From Phoronis australis (lineage: Eukaryota > Phoronida > Phoronidae): 64,000 bases of DNA. The stretch lies in assembly GCA_002633005.1 (NCBI GenBank), contig NMRA01000128.1, positions 237,165-301,164 of the forward strand, read 5' to 3'. The notes beneath the pieces are model-generated. The model was not told the origin of the DNA and did not search any database. It saw only the letters and a program-made list of their open reading frames with translations. Shown here in pieces: positions 52,001-63,500 of the stretch (the first letter of the stretch is position 1; each line of letters opens with the position of its first letter). A program made the position numbers and the translations under genes.

Positions 52001-52321
52001 AAATCTCCAAAGTAATATAAGTAGCGAACCTGATACTAAAAAACACACAGTCATCTGAGAAGAAAACATGACAAAATAGCCACCAGTTTGGCACAAGATG
52101 TTGGCTTCCGTAACGTTCCATAATACGAATAACAATAGTGCCAGCCCTTGGAGGAAATAGGAGGCATCCAAAAACAACATAAAATATTTCATAACGATCG
52201 TAAATCCTTTCGGGAACGTTCCAATGCGATACACAAAAAGCAACAAGTTGCCTAGTAGTCCTAAGCTGGCCACAACACTTAGAACGTAATCCGCAACCAC
52301 TATGTCTGCTTCAACAGCCAT
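46051..52321 (-). CDS. Seven-transmembrane receptor fused to a TGF-beta-receptor-like pseudokinase, 5 exons (predicted fusion)
   Basis: Exons on the minus strand: 52321-51395 (7TM), 51073-50832, 48893-48692, 48446-46548, 46191-46051. Donors and acceptors are GT/AG; phases 0, 2, 0, 0 join to one 1136-aa protein. Residues 1-309: seven hydrophobic segments near 10-32, 42-68, 77-106, 118-140, 168-195, 214-238 and 246-269. TM1 has GN. Cys77 and Cys157 suit the TM3-ECL2 disulfide. There is no DRY, and TM7 has NVLHPILH instead of NPxxY. Residues 310-515: kinase-like. Lys332 (LLKVY) and Glu345 (YDKWKTEKD) keep the spacing seen in type II TGF-beta receptors, but the glycine loop is absent, HRD is His439-Asn-Lys and DFG is Asp467-Phe-Asp. 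The C-lobe stops after an alpha-F-like DIRSYSLVLLEMV. Residues 516-1136: low-complexity tail with LPPIP-type and DSG motifs. The ATG at 52321 has G at -3 and +4 and an in-frame TAG upstream, and there is no signal peptide. Reading past the first donor gives a 333-aa kinase-less receptor (stop at 51320), which is the alternative model. Confidence 0.75.
50146..50570. repeat. Direct duplicate of 50601-51025 (offset 455), flanked by an N
   Basis: The 425 bases match the downstream copy at an exact offset of 455 with few differences (for example AACGACC/AGCGACC, TACAACA/TACAGCA, TTTAAATG/TTTAACTG). The copy stops at the N at 50571. It carries a truncated, acceptor-less copy of the kinase N-lobe exon (50377-50570). 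The abrupt end at an N and allele-like differences suggest an unmerged haplotype in the assembly rather than a true exon duplication. Confidence 0.8.
50601..51025. repeat. Direct duplicate of 50146-50570, containing the intact kinase exon
   Basis: Second copy of the pair. It runs on without a break into the complete kinase N-lobe exon (51073-50832) with acceptor TTTTAG and donor GTATGT. This is therefore the copy used in the gene model. Confidence 0.8.
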
Positions 52322-52377
52322 ATCTTTTCCTCGTTGCCTTAAATAGTCCTATTTTTTCATATATATTTCACGCGGAC

Positions 52378-52497
52378 CGTCAAAGGTTGCGCGCTGCACG
52401 TTATAGTTCCCGACGCCGTGTATCCGGCACAATAATTGACGGTAGTCATCGATGGTATGTACATTGTAATGTTCATCAGACATGCAGTATCGACCAA
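52378..52497 (-). other. Possible upstream exon of the 7TM gene (weak)
   Basis: A good acceptor (GTGATTGCAG) on the minus strand at 52498 opens two frames. One reads 'TTVNYCAGYTASGTITCSA', which resembles the second half of a sushi/CCP module (Y-C-x-x-G-Y ... G ... C). The other is in frame with the 7TM ORF but is cut by a TAG about 27 bases before its ATG. No good donor is visible, so a link to the receptor is not supported. Confidence 0.2.
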
Positions 52498-52499
52498 CC

Positions 52500-55400
52500 T
52501 GCAATCACAAATCAATGCGACGTGTTTATGGTACTGAGAAAATATACAACTGATTCGCAACAGGATAAAGACTACTTTTTACATTTCCTAGAATTCGCAA
52601 TGCCTGATTCATGAAGTTATCTTTTTTGAAACTTTGCACGGTGTTAAAAAATTACAAGACCAATACCCAATATTGTGTGAACAAAGTGCAGTGATGGTTT
52701 ATTTCTTTGCCATTTTGAGTAAAACAGTTACGTTTCACCTAAACAAATTCACGAATAAATTACACGATGTATGAATATTTCTCCACAGAAGTGCAGATCG
52801 TGATAAGCAATTATAGGTTTAGAAATCTACTGTGGCGCGAAATTGTTGGAATTAATTATGTGGTGCACTGTTAAACTTTGGACTGGTTATTTTATGAATA
52901 GAACAGCAGTGTATTAATGAATAATTCCACAAAAGCACGTCACTATACCATAAACATACAGTGACGTCTCGTTCGAATTAGAAAATGTTGCAACTTTCTG
53001 GTGCCCTAGCTTATCACTAAAGCGGACGCTAAAAATGCACACCACCTAACGCATGACACCGACTTTGTTGTGTTTCACCGGAGTTTACTTTGACTAGTTA
53101 TTGGTACAAAATACCTATTGATAAATAAAATGAAATAAAACGGCAGCAGTTCTGTCATAAAAACAAAACAACTCAATACCCTCAAAATTGAAATTAAAAT
53201 AAAACATTATCTTGATGTTGAGACTTGAGAGTACCAGTGCACGCAAGCACAAAGTCAAATATTCCAAAATTTCCTCGATGTATGATCTCTTTGCAAAACT
53301 CACCTGTCCCATACATATGCTGTATACTAAATCGACACCTGAGTTGTAGCAGAGCGATCTACACACGACTGCTAACGTTCATAGACTACAAGCACCTAAG
53401 CGACAACTCGGTCCATTTGATAGATGTTGATCTCCGAATATCTTTTGAACCCTTTTAGTTTGCTCACACGTCATTACGGAATATACGACAAAGGCGTAAG
53501 AGTTATACGCTTATAATAGGCGCGTAACAGCCTATCGACCAATGATTAGGGATCCCGGGAAGAATTAATGGGCGTGGATAATTGCACGATATAACATGTT
53601 GACGACTTCTGTGGGCAACATGTAAAAGTTTTATGGATTTAATATTTAAATCAAACCTCTGGTGACACAGAACGTCGCTCTGGTAATGCTCGCAGTGTGA
53701 GGGAGTTTCGACAGTACAATGGATATTTATGGCGCAAGTCACTTGTGCACCTTTCCAATTACGCGACTTGTTTTGACTAGTTTCCAACTACTAATGCCTT
53801 CTCTGAGAATGAAAAACAAAATCGGACATAAGTGTCTATGCTGTATGTTCAATAAATATCATTTTCTTTGTATTAGTAATCATTTGGGGTATTACAACAT
53901 TGTCAAGACATTATGTCAAACTTATTTACTCCTAAAACAACCTACAACAGAATTTTACCAGATGTTGGTCATTTTAAGGTGATGAGCAATATTCATTACC
54001 AGGGACCGAATTTCTTTATTAACTTTCTCAGGTCAATATTAGAGAAGTTCAACTATACAAATTTAAAATCCTTGATCGTCATAAATTATGTCTTTTAATC
54101 GTTCGCTGTCAAAAATGAAGACGTTAACATTCCTTAAAAAACAGAAGTCTTGACGTTTGACAGCCGAAGTCTCGGACTAAAAAGGCCTTAAAAAATCCCA
54201 GACATACTTCTGTAACTAATAGAATTGAGAAACATAAGTTTGTAAGTTTCCTGTGCAAAACAGTGTTTGTGGAAAATACGGCGATCTCCGTGAAAAAAAC
54301 GCAGTCACGTGATTACGAACATTTGTGAAGTGCTTTCGCCCCCATAACGTTCTGTGATGATCAAGGATTAAAAGTTTACAGTTTTACAGACCTACTATTA
54401 AGATTTTAAAAAATCCTTTGAGAAATTCAATCCTTGGTAATGAAGGCAGCCTATAATCTTATTACTTGTGGTATTTATGGGCAGCGTAACCTGCAAACAT
54501 TGTTTAAGAATAAAAAATGCTATTTAATAAATTCAATCCCATTTGAAATAAAAATCAATCCTATTTTGTAAATTGAATGCTATCCAATCAATTCAATCCT
54601 ATAAGTAAGTGGCAGAAATTGACGGGAATATGTCTTTTAAAGATAACCAAAGATCTGTACATGTGTTTTTTTCTAAAGGTAACATCAAAACCGGCTCCTT
54701 TCTCCCTAAAGTCCAAAAATTGTTTGGGAAATAAATTCGATCTTTGATAACGAAGGCAGCCTGTTACCTTAATTGAAGCTTGAAATTCATTTCAATTTGC
54801 TCGCATTTGATTTTTTTAAACCAGCAAAAGTACGTTCATATTGGCCACGACACAGTGTGAGTAAAAGTTCTACAACTGGAATACGACCTGACTTTGAATC
54901 TTTTATAAAACACAGAAAGTCTACCGAAAAACAAATAAACACATTTACTTAGTAAAGGTAATGATGACGTTACTGACCCAGAAACCACCGACTGTTAAAC
55001 GCTGATCATAACTTCAAGAAGTTGAGGTCGAGTTTTGTATCAACAAAAGTACTATACGGGAAATAAATAGGTGTGATATCAAAACAAGTCTTAGCGGAGT
55101 TATCTTCTAAGTAAACAAGTTGGTTCTGAGAAGAGCTACATGTTTAGGACGGATATTATAACGAAAGCAAACAGTTTAAAAGCATATTGCTATGACGTAA
55201 TGGAAGCTCCTGGGCATCTCCATTTAAACGTTGTTGTTCCAGTCAACCTTGGCTTTGATTGGCGGTCCACCACATTTGGCGTTTAATGGACAGATATCAG
55301 CTTTCCAGAGGAGAAATGAAAACAGTCAAGGATCTTTGATTGTGGTGGATAAGGGTAATTTAACATTCTTGTTTGGTTAATAGTCCTGTGACCCGAACAG

Positions 55401-55680
55401 GACCTGAACTATGGACTAAAGGCAAGCTTATGGCGAAGCCGTTTGTGAAGACATGTGCTACGATGCAGGTTAAAAAAAATATTCTCGTGAATTTTAGAAG
55501 CAATTCTAAAAATAGTAATGGTCCTGTCATGCATTTCTAAGTAAGCACTTGTTGGCTGTTATTTCCTGGAGGCTTTTTTAACCTTTGATGAAGTCTAGAC
55601 GTACTTGGCTTTTTATAGGCACAATTGTGCCACCACCACGTACGACTTGTTTACAAAGTCACCAATGAATAGACCTTGTA
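52500..55680. other. Divergent intergenic region between the 7TM-pseudokinase and LRR genes
   Basis: AT-rich, no supported gene. It contains a two-copy diverged repeat ('AATTCAATCCTTGGTAATGAAGGCAGCCT' type, split) near 54425-54455 and 54730-54765. It also has an inverted repeat CTGTCAAAAATGAAGAC / TCTTGACGTTTGACAG at about 54108-54163. Confidence 0.4.
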
Positions 55681-55689
55681 AACACTCCG

Positions 55690-55731
55690 TGACGTCACAG
55701 AGTAGATAATATAACTCGATGCTCTATAAAG
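55690..55731 (+). promoter_or_regulatory. CRE + TATA core promoter of the LRR gene
   Basis: A perfect palindromic cAMP-response element TGACGTCA lies at 55690-55697, and a TATA box (CTATAAAG) at 55724-55731. Transcription would start at about 55750-55760, roughly 40-45 bases before the ATG at 55797. Full 8-bp CREs close to a TATA box are the arrangement bound by CREB/ATF factors in animals, so cAMP- or stress-responsive transcription is a reasonable inference. Confidence 0.6.
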
Positions 55732-55796
55732 GGCAGAAGAAACAGCTGGTTTCAGAAATTTTCAGCATCTTAATCAAGATTACACTGAGACAAGGC

Positions 55797-58374
55797 ATGA
55801 TCGGTAAGTAGGAATAGTCTCAAATAAAAAATATCGTCAGGTGATGAAACGAGACAACTTTACTCAGGATTTAACTGTTCACATCCACTGTACTATGTTG
55901 TCTATCACCTCACCACTGAGGGCAGGTTCCAACTCAACGTGTCGAGCAGTTTCCCGTCTCAGTGAACATGTAAGTAAAACGGTAATGTATATCCACAACG
56001 TCGCATTGACAAAAAGAATTAATAATGGGACGTCATTTGTTACCATGCAGCGTATCGAAAAGCACCAGACAATTTGTTACTTCAAAAAATGCGATAGTAC
56101 TGAGGTTCAGGTGCGTGATTCAGAGTCAGGAGCGCATCACCTGCACTGGGTATACCTACACCTGGCTCAGTAAAAGTCGAAGGAAAGGGTTTTAATGACG
56201 ATGGTCCTGCAAGCGAGTTTGCTTCCGCTGTCCGTTGATGCAGCAGACAGTCCTACTGAACCATAAGGTTCAAACAAACTGTTATGTTTAGGTATGCTTG
56301 CTATAAGGCAGCTGATCCAGGTTATTCCTGGACACTTCAACCTAACTCGGCACCGTAACATCACAGGCCACATATCATGTTCATTGTGTCTCAACTTTGG
56401 CTTGGAGGCCGAGACTCCTCAACATCTGTGGTGGAGATTTCCCCTGCCTACAATAGACACCGTAATTTACTACTTGGTGGACATTAGTTCATACAAGTTT
56501 AGTCTTTCTGTCTTTCAGTGCCACAAACGGGCAGATTGGAAGATTTTAGCCATGAGGAATCCGGTGATGTCGTGTCGCTATGAGTCATAATCAGGCCGGG
56601 TGATAATGGGCCCGGCCTTGTGACCTAAACACGCCTGATGTACCTCAAAAGGCATCGGGCCACCTGCACCTTTTTTGAGTTTGCTTCCTCTGTCAGCCTC
56701 GCACATCCCCTACGGGATGGATAATGTGGTTTCAGTTTATAATGATCTGAGCGACATGATTTTAATATTAATTATTTATATTAATCAGCACAATATGATT
56801 TTAATCATTACAATAATTATAATTACGCGCGTTTAGTTTCAGCGGTTCGAGGATTCCAGGCCCTGGCCATCGCCACTTTGATAGCGGTCAATATGGTGGA
56901 GTCCACGTGTCCGGGAGGGTGCGAGTGTAGCTACGAGCGTGCACAGGTGTATTGTTCCTACGTTACTAGGGTACCAACGCGGATTCCTGCAGGAACTCGC
57001 CAACTAGTCATCTACGGTGGCAATATACAGGCCATCGATCACAACGACATGATCGCTGTCAGGGACGTCGAAGAGCTCATTATACAACACACAGGGCTAG
57101 AACTGGTTGCGCCGGGGACATTCCAGGGGTTCAACAGGTTGAGGAAGTTGGACTTGTCAAAAAACCTGCTTGAAGTTGTGGACGACTATTCCTTTGTAGG
57201 ATGTCCAAGTCTTACACATCTTGTACTTTTTGAGAATAGGATTAAAGTGTTGCGACCTCGTGCATTCTACAACGTATCGACTTTAGAAAGACTGGACCTC
57301 TTCTCGAACAATTTGGCAGTTATACCACGAGATATATTCCGTCACCTAACCTGCTTGACGAGAATCTCTTTAACAAAGAATATTATAGAAACAATTGAAC
57401 CAGGCGCTTTCAGAGGAGTGGAATCTCTGACGGAGTTAAACTTGTGGGACAACCGGTTACAAGACATACCAGTTGACGCTTTCCTTGGACTAAAACGTTT
57501 AGAAAAACTAGTCCTCAAAAGGAATATCCTAACGTCTATATCCAGTGGCGTTTTTGTACCTCTTCGTTCATTGAGAACCTTGGATTTGAGATCAAATAAG
57601 TTAGTTTTGAGGAGTCAAACGTTCAGTTCCCTCGAGTCTCTGGAAGAACTCATGATAGGCTCAAATAGCATCTCAGAACTACCCCCGTTTGCCTTCACCG
57701 GCTTGTCAAATTTAACTAAGTTAATCATGGAAGCCAACGAAATCACAAAACTGGAAAGGGGCGTTTTCAGTGGCTTGAACCAGTTAGAGTATTTGATCTT
57801 GGATGAAAATCGAATAGATTTCATAGATGATAATGTTTTTGCGCCAATGCAAAATTTGAAAACTTTATCGGTAATGGGAAATGGGCTAAATTTGAAGGAT
57901 GGATCTATATTTAATTGTCTACCTAATTTAAATGTGTTGTATCTAGCCAGAAACGCCTTCACCCAAATTCCGGCTCCAATGAAACTACCAGAACTTAAAG
58001 TCGTGGTCTTTGCTTTCAACCAACTAAGCCGTCTTCCAGCCAAATTGAACTTGGCCAATTCCACAAAACTGGAATTCATCGAATTTTCAGGAAACAAAAT
58101 ATCCACTCTTCTCTCTGAACATATAACTGGATTCCCGCATTTGAAACATCTGGGCATAGCCAACAACAAGATCCACAAATTCAATGAACAAGACCTTAGG
58201 TTAGTGTTCTCAAAGTTGAGGTACTTAGACATTCGCGGTAACCCCATTGTTTGTGACTGTGAGGTTTCATGGTTAAAAAACTTAACCATTGATTATTTTC
58301 CTGAACCAAGATGTGCTAGTCCTCATAACAAAATGTTGTTTTCAGAAACTAAAGTGTCTGATCTTGTCTGTTAG
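55797..58374 (+). CDS. Secreted leucine-rich repeat protein, 2 exons
   Basis: Exon 1 is tiny: ATGATCG at 55797-55803, then donor GTAAGT. Exon 2 runs 56843-58374 after acceptor GTTTCAG. The single base G plus CG completes an Ala codon, so the protein starts MIAVRGFQALAIATLIAVN, a good signal peptide cleaved near Ser23, and totals 512 aa. An LRRNT cap follows (TCPGGCECSYERAQVYC, about 24-41), then about 15 typical 24-residue LRRs (LxxLxLxxNxL) to about residue 440. The LRRCT cap (NPIVCDCEVSWL ... RCASP ... DLVC) ends the protein exactly at its last Cys. There is no membrane helix, GPI-type tail or extra domain, so a secreted soluble LRR protein is expected, of the type used in cell recognition or immunity. 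AATAAA is at 58426-58431. Calling the start at the TTG of 56878, as a single-exon ORF would suggest, would lose the signal peptide start. Confidence 0.9.
56294..56450 (+). mobile_element. LINE RNase-H C-terminal fragment
   Basis: The frame 56324-56440 reads LIQVIPGHFNLTRHRNITGH and then SCSLCLNFGLEAETPQHLWW. 'TGHxxLxxHxxxxG...CxxC...EETPxHxxxxCP' is the usual ending of LINE ORF2 proteins with an RNase H domain. Here the last Cys-Pro is RFP, so it is decayed. It lies inside the intron of the LRR gene. Confidence 0.6.
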
Positions 58375-58431
58375 TTTACTTCAGTATAAAATATTGCTCA
58401 TAGTCTGGATACTTTATCATATCAGAATAAA

Positions 58432-59459
58432 TGCAAGGAATCTAACACATTAAACTTAATTCAGGTATTCAGCCACCAGGATGTAAACTCTAAGTGAGGG
58501 CAACTCACATAGTAAGCTATATCAAACAAAAATGCAGTGGTTTACAAAGCCAAAAAATCTGTTTCATTGCCAATGCAGTATTACCATAAAAACAGCAAGA
58601 GTTAACTTGCCTTATTTCACAACCTTTTGTAACAATTGCAAAATAAATTGCCAATGCCAATGTGTGAAACAGGATGTCCCAGGTAATTGGATTGTTATGT
58701 AACCAGCACTTAGTAAAACTTCAAGTATTCCTATGTTACTTTTAGTTTTTCTATTTTCTAAAAATCAAGTGTTCAAAAGCAGTTCTGCATAGATCAGAAC
58801 CATGCATTTTGACTTGATAAACACCTGTATATTGCTGATTGAAGTGTCACCTCCATACATGGCTTCAAACCAGTTTTGAAAAAACGAATCTTTGCCTAGC
58901 ACCACAACGTGTTTAGTAAACCCAGCTTTGCTCAAGCTTCGAGTACAGCTTTGTTTCACTGAACAAACTTTCAAATTCATACGATTTAAATGTCATAAAA
59001 GAGACCAGCTTTAACTAGAGGGATTTAAAATGGTGTTGCTTACTGCCCAGGTTACCAGTTCAAATGGAGATGTTTAGGGCCACCACATTTGGATAGCTAT
59101 GAGATCAGCAGTGTGGCTCACATGATCATAGCTCAACGCTGGTTATCTGTGTTCAAAGAGGCAAATGTTCACTGTTCTGTGAACTAGTTGGATAAGCATT
59201 TAGCTCACCTTGCAACATACTATGAGGATTTATACTGGTCTCCTGACACAAATCATCACAGTTCACTTTGCAACAGATGGAAGCCATGAGCTGAACTCAT
59301 TTGCATTAGACACCAGTTACATTCCTGTTTCAAATTAGATAGCATATAGCATTTTGTTAGCAAGTAGGGTGTTGTGACCAACTAGTAACTTTTATAACTT
59401 ACAGGATGTATTTTATTTACTCATTTATACTGTACAAAAACAGAAACAAATTTTAGCAT
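58432..59459. other. Intergenic region between LRR and PSMD8 3' ends
   Basis: AT-rich; no gene, RNA or full mobile element recognised. The two flanking genes converge here. Confidence 0.4.
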
Positions 59460-59987
59460 GAATATTTCCAATACTAAAGTCTACCTGTTAATAAAGACCT
59501 GGAGGTACCTGCGGTGCTTTTCTTGGGCCAAATACCCTTCACAGATGAATTGAACATGCCAAATAGGTTAAACTTAGGATCTGTGAATAACTTACTGGGG
59601 GTGTGATAGGGTGGTCACACAAACATGACCCTGGCACGTGTGATTAGTAACTGCCACACCGACCTCCTAATCAGACCAGACTTTAGCAGCAGTCTTTGAA
59701 CACTTTTAATAGCAAATAATAGAACAGTCCTGTGCTCAACCTCTTCGATGGATCTCTACTGCCGACACAATACGGCAACTTTCTCATGAAGGAAGGTTGT
59801 AACAAGACACAGCTCCACCAGTCAGCAATGCTACAAAAGCACATGAGTAGGTGTACTATGCATGAACCACAATTGTTGGACCACCATTACACAATCATTT
59901 CTAGCTCACGGGCGTACTCGATTGTCTTTTCGGCTAAATCAAAGGCTGGTACATGTTCATCTACATTCTTTTCTTCTTGGACAAAGT
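59460..59987. repeat. Direct duplicate of 59990-60517 (offset 530), ending at an N
   Basis: 528 bases repeat at a constant offset of 530, with scattered single-base differences (for example CCAATACT/CCATTACT, CTGTTAAT/CTCTTAAT). Copy 1 ends at the N at 59988 and holds the last 101 bases of the PSMD8 terminal exon (59887-59987). It looks like an assembly haplotype duplication, not a second gene. Confidence 0.85.
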
Positions 59988-59989
59988 NT

Positions 59990-60517
59990 GAATATTTCCA
60001 TTACTAAAGTCTACCTCTTAATAAAGACCTGGAGGTACTTGCGGTGCTTTTCTTGGGCCAAATACCCTTCACAGATGAATTGAACATGCCAAATAGGTTA
60101 AACTTAGGATCTGTGAATAACTTACTGGGGGTGTGATAGGGTGGTCACACAAACACGACCCTGGCATGTGTGATTAGTAACTGCCACACCGACCTCCTGA
60201 TCAGACCAGACTTTAGCAGCAGTCTTTCAACACTTTTAATAGCAAATAATAGAACAGTCCTGTGCTCAACCTCTTCGATGGATCTCTACTGCCGACACAA
60301 TACGGCAACTTTCTCATGAAGGAAGGTTGTAACAAGACACAGCTCCACCAGTCAGCAATGCTACAAAAGCACATGAGTAGGTGTACTATGCATGAACCAC
60401 AATTGTTGGACCACCATTACACAATCATTTCTAGCTCACGGGCGTACTCGATTGTCTTTTCGGCTAAATCAAAGGCTGGTACATGTTCATCTACATTCTT
60501 TTCTTCTTGGACAAAGT
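59990..60517. repeat. Direct duplicate of 59460-59987, joined to the intact PSMD8 last exon
   Basis: This copy continues uninterrupted into the complete terminal exon of PSMD8 (60551-60417) with its acceptor, so it is the one in the gene model. Confidence 0.85.
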
Positions 60518-63500
60518 GAAAAAAGTTATCGGATCCCACAGTCCAGTTTCTCTACAAAAGAGCAACAAACAAATAGATAAAATAATTCCTATTTCAACAT
60601 AGCCTAAAATGTGGACAGACAAATGAGATGACCTTGCAGATAACCGTTATTCATGGGAAATCAAGATACCACAACCAACTGCTTCTGTCTTTGTTTTCAG
60701 ACAACACTAAAGCAACAAATACACTGCCATAAATCATGTCACTGACAAGTATGTAACAGGAAAAATATATCAGAGCCCCGCATTAATGCACAGCAATTAT
60801 GTACTTAAAGTGGGAATGAAGGGACATTCCATAACATAAACTTTTGATTTAGACCCCTTAGCAGAAAGCAGATTATTTGTCTGCGTTATGTTACCAATAT
60901 CGACCAATAATGAATATGAACGGTGAATGCATAACCAGGTAAGTAGCAAACATCAGCTTTAGAGGCTACAAACCCTTCAGTCACAAAAACCAATTTTGGT
61001 TTAGACCATGTACCATTATGAAATTGGTCGTGAATTGCTCCTTAGTCACATTTGACTTGATATCAGGGCTTGAAAAGAACCGACAGTCTCTCATTGCTCG
61101 AGACCAGGCCCTAAAAGTTGACTTGTCATAGTGTGTCATTTTATGCGTAGAGCGTGATTGGTCTTGAGGAATTAATAACTTTAAATATCTTTGCAAGCCC
61201 AGAAATCACTTGCCATCTGAACGAGGATCAACTTAATACTTGAGTTATATCAGTAAGAGGTCTAAATCAAAAGAAACTACAGTAAAAGTCAGATCCAACT
61301 AGACTACGAGATTTTATCAGTTAGTCGAAATCCGACTTACACGAAGGGCTGAGGGCACAAACAAGAACAAACATACTGTTAAAATTTGTCCGAGTTAAAT
61401 GATAGAATATTCAGCTTTTACAAGTCTGACTTATGGCAGCTTTACTGCATATAGAAGTAAAAATTCAAAAAGCTAATCAACCAATACCTGTTCAGCATAC
61501 TGCTTCATGGGCTTCTGAGAGTCAAAGAACAACATCCTAGCTGCTTCACTAAATGCGATCTTCTCATACGCCTTTTCCATGCAGTCGGCTATTTCACCCC
61601 TGGAACACATCAACGGACTAGTAACAGATATGTAAGCAAACATCGGCAGCATGTACTTCATTCAGACGACCCCTAAAAATAGTTACCCAGCCTAAAACCT
61701 GGTCACGAGCTCTTCCTTACTCACTTCATGGAGGAAGTAAAAAGAGGCAGAGTATTAGAAACAAACGCTGTTTGTTATTCATTAATTCTTTCTGTTGTCA
61801 TTGTTGTTATCCTAATCTGGATTTTGTATGTAACCAAAATTAGCAAATGTTCAGCAAAGCGAAAAGAATATCGATTGAATTTATGTGTGTGGAATTTGCA
61901 ACAAATGCTAGCCATTCATTAACTAGCAGTATCTATTTTCAAAAACTTTGGGAGTAAAGACGGTGGTTTCATGGTGATGAAGCAAGTGTCACTGGAATTC
62001 ATGTCTTTACAACACACCAGAAAACTGACCTCACTCACCTGATGGTGTTGAGTAGAATGTCCATGAAATAGTTGTAACTGTCTGCTGGTACATTCCCTTT
62101 GGCTAAAAATATCTAAAGAAAAAACACAAAATTAATGATATTTTTATCACACATTCTAGCTAACCTAACAAATAACAAGTGGCCCATACTGACTTTGGGT
62201 AATAACATAATTACATTCCTTGACAAATAGTACTTAAAGGTTATGTACAACCTTAACGACAAATCTGTACATTTAGTGATGTAACTCCAAAAGGATAACT
62301 CATCAAAAGTATATATTTCCCGAAAGTATAAAAGTGTAGAATTTGATTTTTGACTTTACACCAATCTGCCACTAACTAGTTCATGTGGCCTTGCTTTTCT
62401 CAAAAATTTTACCCAAAAAGAAAGGTAGATTCATAACAAAACAACAGGATCAATAACATGACGAAATTTTGTATGATATAAATGTTCATAAAATCAAAAA
62501 CACTGTTACAGTTTTTCTTTTATGCAATTTAAAATTTTAATTTCATAAAAATCATAAAAGTCCCAGTTTTTGATAGCCCCTCATGCAAAGTGAAACACTC
62601 AACAAACCATTCCTAACAGCGTTTTGGAGAACAGTGTATAAAGCACATTATAACACAATATTAGCGTCAAATGGCAGATACAACCGTGTAATAACCCATA
62701 AAGTTATCTCACTAGTGAGATAACGATTTGGTGGGAAACCGAGGACGGAGTCAAACCAGGGACCCTTGCATTGCTGGTTGCCGACTTTACCACTGCACCA
62801 TGCAGCAACTGACGTCATCAAGAGTGAAAATAGAATACTTAAATGAGCACGCTCAATAATCGCATGTTCAACAAACCACATTGTACTGTACTTATACGCT
62901 ACGAAAAGTAAGACAGATAATTTCCATAAAAATGATATCTTAATTCAGTGAAATTTTTCTCTCATGTCCTCTTACTTGTAAATCACCGATCTCCAGTTTG
63001 AATGCGGGTATCGTGTCGTCAGGATCTTTGACTTGAGAATTATATTCAGTTACCAGTAACCTACTTTAGCAGACGATAATTTCCCGGTCGAAGCTTAGCG
63101 TGAAAAAAACGTGTTTTAAGCTATAATAGTTGGTAAACCTTAATCTATGAATNCCCGGGCCTCTGACATAGAAAGTAGTTACAAAGCCGTGGAGAGTCAG
63201 AAAAGGTAAATCGATTCATTGCAATGTTTCTCGTTTAGTATGTGGTATAAATAGATTATTACATGTTCTCAGCCGTTATCCCCCTTATCTAGAGCCCTCA
63301 TGGATTTTGGAGAATTTTCACCCTCGGGGCTAATGCCCCTCGGGCGATAATTCTCCAAAATCCACTCGGGCTCTAGATAACGGGGGATAACGACTTCGCC
63401 ATGTAATAATCTATATGTATCTAGAAATTCATCTGAATCTGATCGGCACTGGAAGTGTTATTTGGGATTGCTTAAAATGTACTAACAGCTAGCTGTCACA

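Noticed and set aside
55841-56173. Plus-strand 110-codon frame in the LRR intron
   Set aside because: No motif and no phase-compatible splice sites; the two-exon LRR model explains the locus.
57615-58289. Long minus-strand frame opposite the LRR gene (224 codons)
   Set aside because: It is the antisense of the LRR repeats, whose regular codon pattern leaves the opposite frame open.
59732-60007. Plus-strand frames repeated at 59732 and 60262
   Set aside because: They are antisense shadows of the PSMD8 last exon and its duplicated copy.
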